42,567 nt of DNA from Pigoraptor vietnamica (GCA_943704525.1 CALSCQ010001582.1:1-42567), one strand, 5' to 3'. Positions 19,601 to 31,334 are shown, counted from the stretch's first letter. The notes: generated from the letters alone by a model not told the origin. Translations and numbers: made by a program.

Positions 19601-21948
19601 GAAACGCTCGGCATGCCCGTTGAGGACGTGCGCTACATATTGCGAAGGAACACGCGAAAGTGAGCGGACGTGGAAGATGTGTGGGACAGACGTCAAGCGC
19701 CGCACACTCCCGATGACATCAACACGACATTCGGATGTCTGTTTAAAGAGTCTGCCCGTCTGTGCGTGTGTGAGAGAGGACAGAGACAGGGAGCGCAGTG
19801 GCAACGGAAGTACGCGCGCACTCTCACCGCGCGGGGTGCGTCCGTCGTCGGGCGGCGGCTTCCCGGGGCCATTTCGCGGAAAAGCGCGCGCCGCTTTCCG
19901 AGTTCGGCGATGACGGGGTTGCCCTTGAGAAACGGGGTGACGACACACAGCGCACGCAGCGTCGCTATCACCATGTCGTCACGGGCGTCAGTGAGCCCGT
20001 CGATGAGCTGCATGGAGTTGCGAGAGTCAGCGCCGACGCACACGACCAAGCTGTTCTCTTGCTTTGCGCGATCATGTAAGAGCCCAACACCCACCATTGG
20101 CACGAGCGACTCGGACAATATCTCGACGTCCGTGTAAGGGAGAAACAGCGGCAGTTGGTCCAGCAGGAGCAGGCGCACGCCAAAATCCCTCAGCGCAAAC
20201 AGGCGCACAACCGCCGGCACGAGGCTCTCCCTATACTCCCGCAGCGGCAGCACGGGCGTGCAGCCCTCGGTGCTCGACGACGACACGGGAGGCGCATCGG
20301 AACTCGGCTCTACGGCTGTGTCTCCGTCGGTCCCTTCGTCGGCGTCTTCGTCCTCAGCGCCCTCTTCGTGCTCGCTGTCGTCACCGGTGGGCCTTTTCGA
20401 GGAGGCATCGGCGACAATCTTTGCGTGCAGCTGCCGTTGCTTGCCCCACTTCTCCGACTTTTTCGGCCTCGGTGGCGGGCCCGTGTACGGCGTGAGTATC
20501 GACGGGAGGAATTCCGTCGCGAATGGCTCCGAGAGGACGCGGTGCGAGAGGAGTTGGGGAAGGAGCACGCTGACGACTATCGACACGCGCAGTGTGCGCA
20601 GGCGCGCGGCCAAATTGCTGAGGGGAGGGAGGCGGGGGGTCGATGTTGTCAATTCTCTGCGCCCGCGACACCGACGCCGACGTACGGCTACCCAACAACA
20701 CACACACACACTCACACTCACACACAACGCACATATACACAAGCACACATATACACAAGCACACATATACACAAGCGCACGAATACACCAGCACAGAGCA
20801 CGCCAAATGGGCAGCGGCGACCCTGTTTCGCGCACCTGAAGAACGCCCGCTTCTCCTCCGGCGGCGTGAACGTGATGTTTCCGAGAAACCGCAATATATC
20901 CAACATGGTGCTGCGCGTGAAAAAGCCCATCTCAAGCAGCGTCTCGAGCGCCGGTCGCATTGATGGCCGTGCGTGCGCGCAGTCCCTCATCACCGACGCG
21001 AGAAACTCGGACGCGTCCGCGGCGCTCTGGTCGTCCATCTCCGCCGTCTGCGCCATAGCCTGCGACGTCTCCATGACCTCCGCCACGAGCGCGGCAAAGG
21101 CGTAGGCATCGCGCGCGTGCACGTCGGGGTCCTCGTCTCCCCGCTTGGCGACCGCAGTCTGCGCGATGGGGGCATCCACAAGTGTGAGATTCCGTCACTT
21201 GCAACATCCGTCCACGTCCAAACGATACAGCAGCGGACGCTGCCAGCGCGCACAGCATGATGTGCACTCCAACACACGCACCTCTTCCGGCGTGATGGAC
21301 GTCTTTTGCCGAAAGGGCCGCGTGGCGTCCAAAAGGTCCTTGGTCGTTTCCTCGAGGGGATGCGAGAACCCCAGCCCGCCAAGCCGCCAGCCGCCGTCCG
21401 TTTCGCTCACATATATCGAGCGAACACCGAGGTCGTTGTGCGACAGGCCGCACTCGATGTGCAGAAACGAGAGCGCCTTCACCGTCTTGTACAAGCCGAC
21501 GCATATCTCCTCCAGGGAGAGGCGACCGAGCACCGACGACAGCGGAACGACGGGCTCGGTCACGACATAGAGTGTGCCGCTCTCCTCGTACGAAGCGAGG
21601 TACTTGAGGATGCAGGGGTGGCGCAGCACCTTGAGCCGCTGCGGTGAGAAATACGATGCACATAAGAATGCAGCTTACTACAACATCTCTTATTATTCAC
21701 GGTACGGCATTTTAAGAAAAGCCAAGGAACACAAAAACCGAACCGAACCACACACTCACCGCAACGCCCAGCGTGATGGCGGCCTTGAACGCGGGAGGCG
21801 GGTTCTCCATGGCCTTGTGGCTGAACACCGACACATCTTCCTTGCCGTGAAGCACCGCCGCGTGCTGTCCCCACGGTTCGTCGGTGCCGCCCTGCTTCGA
21901 AATGACGCGCCCAAGACGACAGTCCAACTTGCTCTCGGAGGCTCCCAT
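16616..21948 (-). CDS. SCYL3/SCYL1-family pseudokinase with long acidic Trp-repeat tail
   Basis: Model: complement(join(16616..16660, 16783..19454, 19557..19632, 19828..20617, 20836..21158, 21282..21638, 21760..21948)), 1483 aa. The start MGASESK fits N-myristoylation (Gly2, Ser6), as in animal SCYL3. The kinase-like domain (1-285) shows LRHPCILKYLASYEESG and LYVVTEPV. Its catalytic loop reads SHNDLGVRS, not HRD, and DFG is replaced by GGLGF, so it is a pseudokinase. HEAT-type helices run from about 285 to 553, with a charged insert near 345-405. SCYL proteins act in Golgi-ER/COPI traffic and tRNA export. The tail (about 580-1483) holds a basic coiled coil (ERERRRLEMQQKRLEREKKL) and at least 12 acidic Trp motifs such as DGWGDDD and FDSWGE; the last exon ends GDDDFVDF. 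The tail is several times longer than in animal SCYLs, and most of it lies in one 2.7-kb exon. Confidence 0.9.
20729..20792 (-). repeat. 16-bp minisatellite in a SCYL intron
   Basis: Four tandem 16-bp units occur: two identical (ACACATATACACAAGC at 20745 and 20761), one differing at the first base (20729) and one diverged (20777). They follow a (CA)n tract at about 20699-20726. All lie inside the intron 20618-20835 of the SCYL gene. Confidence 0.9.
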
Positions 21949-22490
21949 TTGTGCGCGAGTCTAATCGCCGCTAAGATTGAGATTGGCGTAAAAGTGACGG
22001 GAACCGCCGGAGGGAGTTCGGCAACGCACCGCCTCAGGCCATCGCGTGGAGATAGATGCTTGCACGCAAGGAAATTCGTCGAAGTATGCACGAGCGTTGC
22101 GTGAGGTGAAGAGGCTGACGAGTGAAGAAAACGATGGCAAGAATACGCACAGAGCGTGCAACCTGACAGAAACCGTGTGCCGTGAAACAGGCATCCTGAC
22201 ACGTGCCCAAAGTCCCTACTCGCGCCCGGGGGTGAGGATTGAAAAATCTTCAGAAAATGCGGCAAAAATCACACCAAAGGTCACTGTTTTGCACAAGCAA
22301 GCGACTTGATTCGGTCTGCCTTGCACACAAACACGACAAACACACAATCGCTGCGATCCAAAGAGCGTGCGCTCACTAAGCCGCGTCGGAAGGCGTTGAC
22401 AGTCGTTATCGGCTCGAAACTACATCCGCCAGTTCAGAGTGCACCAACACGTGAGATCGCACCGTCAAAACTCCCGTCATCTCATGTTCA
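21949..22490. other. Tandem spacer between the F-box gene 3' end and the SCYL start
   Basis: Both flanking genes are on the minus strand, so the right side is 3' UTR of the F-box gene and the left side is the SCYL promoter. ATTGG at 21982 (CCAAT on the minus strand) sits about 35 bp upstream of the SCYL start codon. No additional gene seen. Confidence 0.5.
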
Positions 22491-25400
22491 TTACTGCGGC
22501 CGAAGCAACTTCTGAAGCTCGTCCAGCGCGGCTAGCGAAGCCTCCTCCACGTTGTACAGCGGGACCGCGCCACATGCCGCCCAAAACCGACGCAGCGTGC
22601 GCATCGTGTGCCGTACGTTCTCGACGAGCGACGCGCGTTGCTGGCCGTCCATTGCGCTCAACGCAAGGATGGTGGCGGCGGCAATCAAGCTGCCGTGAGT
22701 GAACGAGCGCGAAGAATCCTTCGTCTTCGCAGCAGCCAATAGCCCGCCCCTCGCGACGACCTTCAGCAATGAGCGCGCGACGTAGACATCTGATTCAGCG
22801 GAGACGTCGACGACAATCGTTGCCACACGGCGCGGGCCATTTAACACTCCGTATACGAACGCGCCGGGGAAAGCCATCCGCGCCGCCCGCGAGAGCAGTG
22901 TTCCGCTTGCGCGCAGCCCCTCGCACGCCGAGCATTCCGCGAGCGCCTCGACCAACATGAAAAGCTCGCGCAAGTCCACAAACGCTGGCGTCGCAACAGC
23001 GCCCGAGCCGATGGCAAGCGGCACTTTTAACCTCATCGTTTCCGTCACCAGCAACGGCTTCAGTCCCACAGCCGCCGTCGCCGCGAGAGCACAGAGGGTC
23101 ACGGGCGCCATTGCGTTGCGATCTGGGCGGCACTTCGCAAGAAGTAGCAGGGACGTCGCGCGCGCAATGGCGTGGACGCACGAGCGATGGTCGGGATCCC
23201 ACAAGCGCCCCATCCCAAGGCACGCGACGCAGTCGTCCAGGGCCGCGTCGACTGCGTCATCGCGCCCTCCGTCCTCACCGGAAGCAACGAGCACACAGAG
23301 GCCCTCCGCAAGTTTGCAGAGGTGTTCGAGTCCAAGGGCCGCGTTTTCACCGTCGCACTCGCGGGAGAGCGAGGTTCTTATAACCGCCGAGAGATACGCA
23401 AAGCCACCGCCATCACAGCCGATCGCAGTGGCACTATCCTCCAGCGAAAGTATATTGGGCGCGTTTCTCCACTCCAGGTGAGGGCTGCGCGCGACGTACG
23501 TGTACAATCCGGCGTGCAGAGCGGGATGGCTGCGAAACACACTGGAATCATAGGCGAGCGCGCAAGCCACTCCGAGATCGCAGTCGAAGCGGTGGCGATG
23601 CATGACTCGCACAATGAGCTCATCCCGCTGATTCCCATAGCTGAAGAGGCTTTCGCGCGACGGGAAAGGAGACTCTCCCGCGAAAAGCAGCTCCAGCCAT
23701 TCGGTGTTGCCACTGCTAATGGCGTTCCGCCGTGACAGTCGCCGCACCACGTCAAGCATCGCATCGGCCGACACAAGTGCAGGCGCGTGGTCGTCCGCGT
23801 CGTCGCACGCGTACTGCGCGAGTCTGCCAAGAGGGCTAAACCACGAGTTGTCCACGGACGAGGTGTCCAGCCACGCGACGGCGCGCTCCAGCAGCATGTC
23901 AAGCACCCCGGCCCGCACAAGTTCGAGTGCGCAACTGCGGTCGATGTCTGCCACAGCCGCAAGGAGGTTCATAGGGAGTTGCACCGAGGGCACGCGACGG
24001 TCGAGGGGACAGAGCTGCGCGAGTGCCAGCGCCACGCCGACGGCAGCCGATACCCACGAGCGATCCTGGCGCGTATTTGCAGCGACGCAGGGGAACACTG
24101 TGGCGCGATTCGCTCGGAGCAACCACGACGGAAGATGCCCAGCATACATGGCCACCCTCTGCCGTCCGGCGAGACGCAGCACTAAGGCGCAGAATTCGAA
24201 CGTTTGTGCCGCAGCCTCCAGGACGACACGGTCATCCGGCCACGCGCGCGCAGCACGAACGGCCGCGCGAGCCATTTCGTCGAGAGGAAGGGCGTCGCGC
24301 AATTCTCGTGCACCATCATTCGCCGGACTACAGAACGCGCTTGCCGCCGCTTTAAACAAGAGTGAAAGCGCGGCCGCAACGCACGCCGGCGGCAACCCGT
24401 CCCTTCCGAGGCACGCGCGGGCGACCTCCACCCACTCTGGCTCGCACAGGTTCCTACTTCGCGTTCCCTTAGTCACGTTCGGCGCAACCATCTTCGCCAG
24501 CGACCTCAGACCGCAGTGCATGACCTCTTCGTCCGTCGGAAACGACGCGATGGCGCCGAGGACAGCGCTCGCGTAGCTCTCGTCATGGAAGCGGTCGCCT
24601 TTCCAACCGATGGACCACCGACGGCCGGCGAGTGCGCCACACCCGTGCCGCTGCATGTCCACGTCGGCGGGCGCCTCTCGCATGGCACTGGCGACGGCGG
24701 CGAGCAGTCCGTACACCGACTCGTCGTACCCACGCACAGTAACATACCGCACGTTAGCCAGCGGCGCCAGCGACAGCTCGTGCGACTGGCCGACTTCGAT
24801 GACCACCCTGGACAGGCGGCATGCCCACGAGAGATCAAAGTGCGCGTCTGAATTCACAACGAGACGAACCGACATCAGAGTCGCCGAAAGGACGTCAAAG
24901 CCATGCTGCGGCGTGTAATCGTCGGGGTAACTCGGTCGACGTGTGCTATCGAATGGCGGAAGCGGACTGTAGCATAGGGACAGCGACCTGAGCGAGAGGA
25001 GCGCAAGGTCCACGCTCGCATAAGGGTCGTCACCCGTCCGCCGCGAAGAAACGAAACGAGACTCCTTTCTAGGCAGTTGCTGTCCCCGTAGGACGCGCAC
25101 CCGCGACAACGTGAGTGAGTGAACGCCCGCGCCCTCCGGCAGATGGGAGATCACCACATCATGCAGCACCAGCGAGTGCACGCGGCCCAAAAACAGCGCC
25201 GATACGTCCGTGAGAACATTTTCGCGGCGTTCGATCGCGATTGCGTGCACACTGGCGAGAGGGCTTACATCGCGCACGCCCTCGCACACCTCCAAGACGA
25301 CTTCGCGGGCGTGTGCCAGCGCATCGACCGACGTCAGCGCACGGCAGTGGCGAACCTCCGCTCGCTGAAGGAAACGAATGTGTGGGAGTGCCGTTAGGTC

Positions 25401-25961
25401 ATCGCACCGCGACAGCACGACCTTCCGTAGCGTCGCACTCTGCCCCAGGCACGCAATGCCCGACACCCCGCAGTCCTCAAGAACGAGGGTGTTCACGGAG
25501 GCAAGCTGCGCGACGTATTCCAACGACTGCGCGTGTTTCACGTCGACACGATGGAATCCTGCGACGCATGCCAGTTCGCGCGCCATGGCGGGAAGATGGG
25601 AAAAAGGCCCCAGGGCACCGCAGACGCCGCATTCCTCCTCGATCGCAAATCCTTCTTCCGCCGAAGTGATTGATTTGCGCATGTTCCACTCCTTGCAGCA
25701 GTCCACCTTCGCGTTAATGGGGAGCGGCGCAAGGGGTCCCAAGAAGAGGGTGTTGCGCACGAGCGCGCAGAAGGCGGCGTCCAGGCACATGTAGTGCAAT
25801 ACGCGCCCCTTGAGATTGACGGCTACATCGTCCGGCCACAGGGACACGGCCGTGTTGCGCAGCCCGCGTGACACGCGCGCGAGGGTGCGGCGGTCAGCGC
25901 TGCACAGAAATGCGCCGATGTCGCCGAGGGTGTCCACGGGGAGAGCGAGAAAGGACGCCAT
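22491..25961 (-). CDS. Intronless F-box-like protein with leucine-rich and helical-repeat regions
   Basis: A single open exon of 1156 aa. The chosen start (25961) begins MASFLALPVDTLGDIGAFLC, followed by RRTLARVSRGLRN, which matches an F-box (Skp1-binding in SCF ubiquitin ligases). The frame extends 42 codons upstream, but that stretch is basic and F-box-less. Residues about 130-450 contain irregular leucine-rich repeats with Cys/Ser-Asp turns (LVLEDCGVSGIACLGQSATL, VVLSRCDDLTALPHI). From about 480 to the end, Ala/Leu-rich helices recall armadillo/HEAT-like repeats (FPTDEEVMHCGLRSLAKMVA). F-box plus LRR suggests a substrate receptor of an SCF E3 ligase; the combination with helical repeats recalls ZYG11-type Cul2 receptors only in outline. 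It has no introns, unlike all its neighbours. The F-box call is moderate; no substrate can be inferred. Confidence 0.75.
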   Translation of the reverse strand: MASFLALPVDTLGDIGAFLCSADRRTLARVSRGLRNTAVSLWPDDVAVNLKGRVLHYMCLDAAFCALVRNTLFLGPLAPLPINAKVDCCKEWNMRKSITSAEEGFAIEEECGVCGALGPFSHLPAMARELACVAGFHRVDVKHAQSLEYVAQLASVNTLVLEDCGVSGIACLGQSATLRKVVLSRCDDLTALPHIRFLQRAEVRHCRALTSVDALAHAREVVLEVCEGVRDVSPLASVHAIAIERRENVLTDVSALFLGRVHSLVLHDVVISHLPEGAGVHSLTLSRVRVLRGQQLPRKESRFVSSRRTGDDPYASVDLALLSLRSLSLCYSPLPPFDSTRRPSYPDDYTPQHGFDVLSATLMSVRLVVNSDAHFDLSWACRLSRVVIEVGQSHELSLAPLANVRYVTVRGYDESVYGLLAAVASAMREAPADVDMQRHGCGALAGRRWSIGWKGDRFHDESYASAVLGAIASFPTDEEVMHCGLRSLAKMVAPNVTKGTRSRNLCEPEWVEVARACLGRDGLPPACVAAALSLLFKAAASAFCSPANDGARELRDALPLDEMARAAVRAARAWPDDRVVLEAAAQTFEFCALVLRLAGRQRVAMYAGHLPSWLLRANRATVFPCVAANTRQDRSWVSAAVGVALALAQLCPLDRRVPSVQLPMNLLAAVADIDRSCALELVRAGVLDMLLERAVAWLDTSSVDNSWFSPLGRLAQYACDDADDHAPALVSADAMLDVVRRLSRRNAISSGNTEWLELLFAGESPFPSRESLFSYGNQRDELIVRVMHRHRFDCDLGVACALAYDSSVFRSHPALHAGLYTYVARSPHLEWRNAPNILSLEDSATAIGCDGGGFAYLSAVIRTSLSRECDGENAALGLEHLCKLAEGLCVLVASGEDGGRDDAVDAALDDCVACLGMGRLWDPDHRSCVHAIARATSLLLLAKCRPDRNAMAPVTLCALAATAAVGLKPLLVTETMRLKVPLAIGSGAVATPAFVDLRELFMLVEALAECSACEGLRASGTLLSRAARMAFPGAFVYGVLNGPRRVATIVVDVSAESDVYVARSLLKVVARGGLLAAAKTKDSSRSFTHGSLIAAATILALSAMDGQQRASLVENVRHTMRTLRRFWAACGAVPLYNVEEASLAALDELQKLLRPQ

Positions 25962-26270
25962 GTGTGCCACTCGCTCACATGCGCGCGCCGACGCATGCGT
26001 TTTGAGCCGTGTTGATGTTCTACACTCGAGACTGTTTATTGAACCAATCCTATTTTTTCGGCCATTTTCCCCAGGTTTACAAATCATTGAGTCTCCAGCG
26101 GTACGCTTTGCCCACGGAAGCTAAGATGATAGGGCCTGACACGCGGCCCTATGGCCGCTGCTTCATCCTAAAATTCCCACATTATCGTTGCAATGAATTG
26201 TATTGCAGGAACAGGAGGGAGGTGTGCGACTTAACGCCACCAGCCCGGCCCATTCCGTGCCGATCTGCCC
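25962..26270. other. Spacer upstream of the F-box gene
   Basis: 309 bp between the F-box start and the stop of the RGS22-like gene, both on the minus strand. CCAAT at 26044 lies about 85 bp upstream of the F-box start. No gene seen. Confidence 0.45.
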
Positions 26271-29200
26271 TCAAACCACTTTCAAATGGGGTATGCGGCC
26301 AAACGACACGCGCGGTTGGCCCGCCGGAGGGGCGGCCGCCGCCACTCCCGGGAGGCGAAGCTTGCGCTCTCCAGTTTCGGCGACAGGCGGGCGTCCTCCA
26401 CGAGCACCTGCGGCGGCGGGCACGACAATCTGCGGCAGGAACGACTCGCCGCCGTGCGACTGCAATGCCCGCGGCGCGCGATGCCCCGCGACGTTCTCAT
26501 GCTCGTGCTCGTGCACCGTCTGCATGAACCCTTCCAGTCTTCGGCGGCGCGGCGACGAGCGCGGACCGTCGGCGTCATCCTCGTCCTCGCCGTCCGCGTG
26601 GGACTGCAACGGTTGCGTCTTCGCGACCCCCACCGGCTTGCGCGACGACGGCCCCTTTCCACCCTTGTGCCCCTTGCCTCGCCCGCGCTTCGTCTCGTCC
26701 GGTGGCGGTTCATTCTGGCGCAACAGGGACTCGTCGGCGTCAAGCATAGCCTGGTAGCGACCCTTGTGGCCCTGCGCGGCGAGAGAAAAGTGCACGACGA
26801 GCTTGTCTTTCAGGAGCATCTCGGTCGAAGTCGACTTCTTGCGCGCCTTCCGCGACTGGTCCTTGTGCAACTCCTGAACGGCAGAGGCCAACTCCGGCGC
26901 CGGCACAGCGACAGCGGGAATGGACTCGGCGACCGCGCGCATGCGCTTTGTTTCCTCGGGGTTGGGGTCCTTGAATCTCAGGCCGGGTGGTCCAGGGCCC
27001 GTCCGCCGGTTGGTTGTGATGTCCTCAACGTAGTCCCTCCAGTACGGGATGACGGCGCGGACGCACTGCAGCCGCGCGACGCGGAAGAGGCCCTTTGGAA
27101 AAAACCCGGGCGGCTTGTCTCTGAGCGCGCGCACGACGGGCGCCTCGCAGTCGACTAGGCACGTCTCATTTCCCGTCGGTGACGTCGGGAAGTAGAGCGA
27201 CATCATGTTGGTAGCACGGACGTGGGCGAGGGACGTCATTTTGCCGTGACAGCGGAGGTAGCGCAGCGCGTCCTGGTAGAAGGCGACGTCGTTCTGGGAG
27301 TAGAGCCCGCGGTACTTGAGGAAGTGCTTGAAGTGCTCGCCGGAGATCGGGTTGCGGAGCGTGCGGATGCACATCAGGACGTCGTGGAGCACGACAGACC
27401 AGCGGGCCTGCCAGCGAAAGTGTCGTGAGCAAGGGTATATATTAGACAACACTCACACACACTATTGACACACAGTCATAGCAATGACGCATCGCAGGCA
27501 CCCCGACTCGAGTGAAAACACACAACCATACATGCACACGCAGGACGCACTGCGCCGTGCTGTCACTCCACGCACTGCGCTGCCATTTCGTGCTGTCACC
27601 CCAGCGAGGGCAACCCACCTTAGCGGCCTGTCGGCGGTCGCCTTTCTTCACAGCATCGTGCGCCCAGATGACGCTCTTCTGACGCTGCGCCATCGACGCG
27701 TTGATCTTCATGTCCGCCATCACGTGATCCGCGCTTCCCTCCTCGTTGCGGGCCTGGTACCCCTCCGACGTCACGTACCGCGGAAAGTACTTGCGCGCCA
27801 TCCGCGTGAAGATCGAGTGCTGAATCGCGCGAAGCTGCGCAATCGTCGCCACCGTCCACACCGTGTCGGCATTGTCGACGATATACCGCGGCTCTCCAGC
27901 GCCCACAGGGGCTTTCGTGGCGCTCTCGACCGCCCGAACTGCAGAGCCCTTCCCGTCCCTTTTCAAGTCGCCCCGAGCGGGTCCCGCAGTTTGTGGCGCG
28001 CCGTCCGTGTTCGTCGTCGAGGCGGCCGATGCGGCGCTTCGCACTTGTGGCTTCGACGCGGACGCGCGCAGAGGGGACGAAGGCGCGTCCGCTACCGAGT
28101 CCTTGCGGAAAGTGCTGAGCACGGAGAGCAGCGACGACTCGCGCCCGAGGGACGCCATGAAGGGGACGGCGCGCGACTTGTCCGCCGTGAGCGAGTTCAT
28201 CACTTCGGCCGCCGATTCGTCGTCCTCCACAAACACGCGGTTGGGCGCGCGCAGTATGAGAAACTTGCGCATGATTGCCTCGCAGCGCACGCCGCTCTCG
28301 TCGCAGTCAAGCGGAAACTGACGGAGGCACTCAATCTCATACCACAGCCGCAGCTCGTTCTCGAAGCCCGCGGACCGCGCAAAGGTCTGCGTGGCCAAGC
28401 AGCGTCAATAGGTGCTCGTACGCGTGAGTCCGTTGAAGCAGCAACGGCCATATTCAAGGACGGGATTCGACGAGGGTGAATTTTCCTTCGACACCCTCCT
28501 CTTTCCCTTCTCGAAACCCTTATGCGATGGCAAACAACATGCGCACGGAGTAAACGGAAGGGCATCCCTCACCTCAAAGTGCTCGGCCTCGGTCGGATTT
28601 CTGAGCACCGCATGCAGCGCCGCCATCAGCCGCTGCTCGTGCGTCATCAGCAGACGCCCCTTCTCGTCCTGCTGCACAATCTCGCCGTCGGGTCCAATTA
28701 CACGCCCGTCCGCAAGGCGCTTGAATTCGTCGCCGTTCAGGAACGCGCGCTCGCTCGCAACGTACATGAACGCCTCGCCGTACTGCTCGTAAGCGTCCGC
28801 AATGTCCCGCCCACGCTCGTCCGATATGCGCTCCGCCATCTTCAGCGCGTCATGGAGTTGCCGCCGGCGCTTCGCACTCTTCACAGGCCGGTCGTTGCCC
28901 TCCCCGTCCGTGTCGTCGTCCGACAGCGAGCGTTCGAGCTTGTGTCGGTCCACGCCGAGATACTCGGCCCGCCTGCTGAAGTCGGCCGACGTGGCGATCG
29001 CCCTGATCGTCGCCGTGCCGCAGCGCGCCTTGAGCGGTTCGCCGCCTCCCTCCGAGTCCGCACACGATGTTTGGGAGTGGCTGCCGGCGAGCGACATGCG
29101 TGAGGCTCTGCGGTCCGCAGGCATGGGCGACGCGGTTCCCATGTGCGCCTCGCGGCTTTCGGGACGGCGCAAGGTGGCGAGCTGCGTCCACGCACGCGAC

Positions 29201-30834
29201 TCGCTCGCCGCATACTCGCACCAGGCCGCGCACAGAATTTTGATGGCGTGCGCAACGGGACCGTCGAAGCGGGCAGAGGGGTCGAGGCGTTCCATCTCGC
29301 TGAGGCCGCCCTCGTGCGCGTAGCCGCTAAATCCGACGCACATCGGCGCTCCGCCCGCAAGATATCGGTTGAAGATACCCCGCGACGCAGCTTCCAAGAG
29401 ACTCAAGTCGTCCCAAGGCAGTCGCCGAAACCACGACACCTCCCTCCACAGGAGCACGCTCCCCGCCCGCGCCGTGGCCGCGCGACAGTCGCTCGCGTCC
29501 GCGCACTCCCCGGACTCGATGAAGCGAAGAAATGGGTAGCCAGACTTCACTTCAGCCCGCAGGATCTGCACGAGGCGTTCGCTTGTCGGCCTCGCGGCGG
29601 CACCACCCTTGGCTGACATCACCGCCTTGCTCGCGGGCCGACGCACGCCGTCGACGGCGTTGCCCGTGTGCGCATCCGTTCGGTTGTTCTTCGGCGGGTG
29701 CTGCGCGGGCGGTTGCTTGAAACCGAGCCTGCTTGACACGCGCCCCATGCGAGCGCCCATCGAGCCCTCCAAGTCCGGCGTCTCCGCGCCCGCACGCGTT
29801 CCCCTTGGCCTTGCCGACCTCCTCTCGCCAACATCCTTCGCACTCGCCTGCCGTCGTCCCTGCAGGCGCGCGCTTAATCGGAGGCTCTGCGATCCCGAAA
29901 CATTCGGCCGAAGGGAGTGCTGTGTCGCCGTCGCCTCTGCCTTCCCGCCCACATCCGGCGACGCCGCGGGCGCAGCGACATCCCGCTGGAGGTATCGCTG
30001 AAGCCAGTATGTGCGCAGGTTCTGAAGAGAGACGGCCTGCAACTCTGCAAGGAGAATGTGCTCGCCGGCGCCCTTTCGCGTCCGCCCGTGCGTGGCGACG
30101 AGCTGCCGCGCGGCCGGCGAGAGAGCCATGGGCGCGTGATCTGTCAGATAGGCGCTGCGAATCCACGCCATGGTTGCGAGGCGGAGGTGTGGGGACGTGC
30201 ACCGGTGAAACGTCTCGGCGTCGATCCAGAACGCAAGGTCATTCGCGCCCGCCGAACCTCGAAGGAACTGCGAGAACGACAGCATTCCCGCGGGGTGTCG
30301 CAGCGACCACGCCGTGTTCGGCTCCTCGGCCGCGACGAGATCCCCCAGCACAAAGCGTGCCAGCGTCTCGGACGCGGCGAGCGCGGCCATCCGCTCCTGC
30401 TCGAGCCATGTGCGCGACGAGAGCTCGTTCAGTTCCAGCACGGGAGCGTCGAGGGCAGACACGGCCGAGCGCGATCCCCCGCGGCTCTTCGCCAGCCGAG
30501 ACGCCGAGGGAGTCGTCGAAGGGGCAAGGGGCGGAGTCGCACCATCCTCGGACACGACGCGCACGCAGCCACTTCGCGTGTAGTAGACGCGCAGCGGAAA
30601 CGCGGCCGACCCCAAAAACTCGTTCAGGTGCTCGGAAAAAGCCTCGTCGGCAGCCAGTGCATCAAACGCCAACGCCAGCAAGCGAGCCGTGTCGAACGAA
30701 GCGTCGTGCGGGTCGTCGTCCCCTCCGAGACAGCCGTGCCTCTCTGCAAGCACGTGCAGATGTCGGTGCACCGCGCTGAACGTGCCACAACAGGGCGCGA
30801 CCTTGGACGCAGAGCGCCGCGCCCGCTTCCCCAT
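26271..30834 (-). CDS. RGS22: RGS22-like protein with several RGS domains
   Basis: Model: complement(join(26271..27407, 27619..28386, 28573..30834)), 1388 aa. The N-terminus has FSEHLNEFLGSAAFPLRVYY, matching the opening of animal RGS22. At least three, probably four, RGS-type helical bundles are visible: about 190-290 (MLSFSQFLRGSAGANDLAFW), 425-560 (YPFLRFIESGE, SVLLWREVSWF), 735-850 (LRNPTEAEHFETFARSAGFE) and 1015-1160 (LRNPISGEHFKHFLKYRGLY, ending RAVIPYWRDYVED). RGS domains bind active G-alpha and speed GTP hydrolysis, but RGS22 domains are divergent, and in animals the protein is testis-associated. The two introns split the third domain and the linker before the fourth. The last 200 residues are charged, then Gly/Pro/Ala-rich. 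Domain borders are estimates. Confidence 0.82.
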
Positions 30835-31334
30835 TTTCGGTCACGGGGAGCGCACCGTGCCCATTTCAGGCGAAAGAGAGCGACCTCATGAACCACGCAG
30901 GCATTCTCTCGCGATGAGAGGCGCAGTGCGTGGTTACGCCGTTGACGCCGCCACTGGGTGCACCGGCTCCAATCTGTGGGTGCGCGCCCTTTCTTTCCGT
31001 TGACTCAAAGACATAAGAAACTCTTCTCAAGCAACAATAATTTCCCGTGCAACGACTCGCTTATCTCTCTCTCTCGAGGCACGCTCTCCAAAAGCAAGGA
31101 GGGTGCGTGCGCGCGGGGAAATGTCGTGTGTGTGTGTGTGTGTTTTGGGTATCGGAACAGGTCAAAGGTGACACGGCCAATCCTTGACAACGGATTTCCA
31201 CCGAGATCTCGCAAATATATGTACTAGTCACGTGGTCTGCAAGGCCCCTTGCATGCGTGTGCAGCCCGAGCTGGAAGCAGAAAAGCATCTGAGACACTTT
31301 ATGAAGGCATCGGACGACAAGCGGCCTTACGAAG
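30835..31334. promoter_or_regulatory. Head-to-head spacer (RGS22-like / EMC7)
   Basis: 500 bp between divergent start codons. It holds a short (GT)n run at about 31126-31142, an A/T-rich AAATATATG at about 31213, and an E-box-like CACGTG at 31229-31234, roughly 100 bp upstream of EMC7. No coding frame seen. Confidence 0.45.

Noticed and set aside
20729-20792. Possible CRISPR-like array
   Set aside because: The units are directly tandem with no spacers, and the context is a eukaryotic intron.
29733-30779. 348-codon plus-strand open frame
   Set aside because: It is antisense to exon 1 of the RGS22-like gene, Arg/Pro/Ser-rich, with no recognisable domain.
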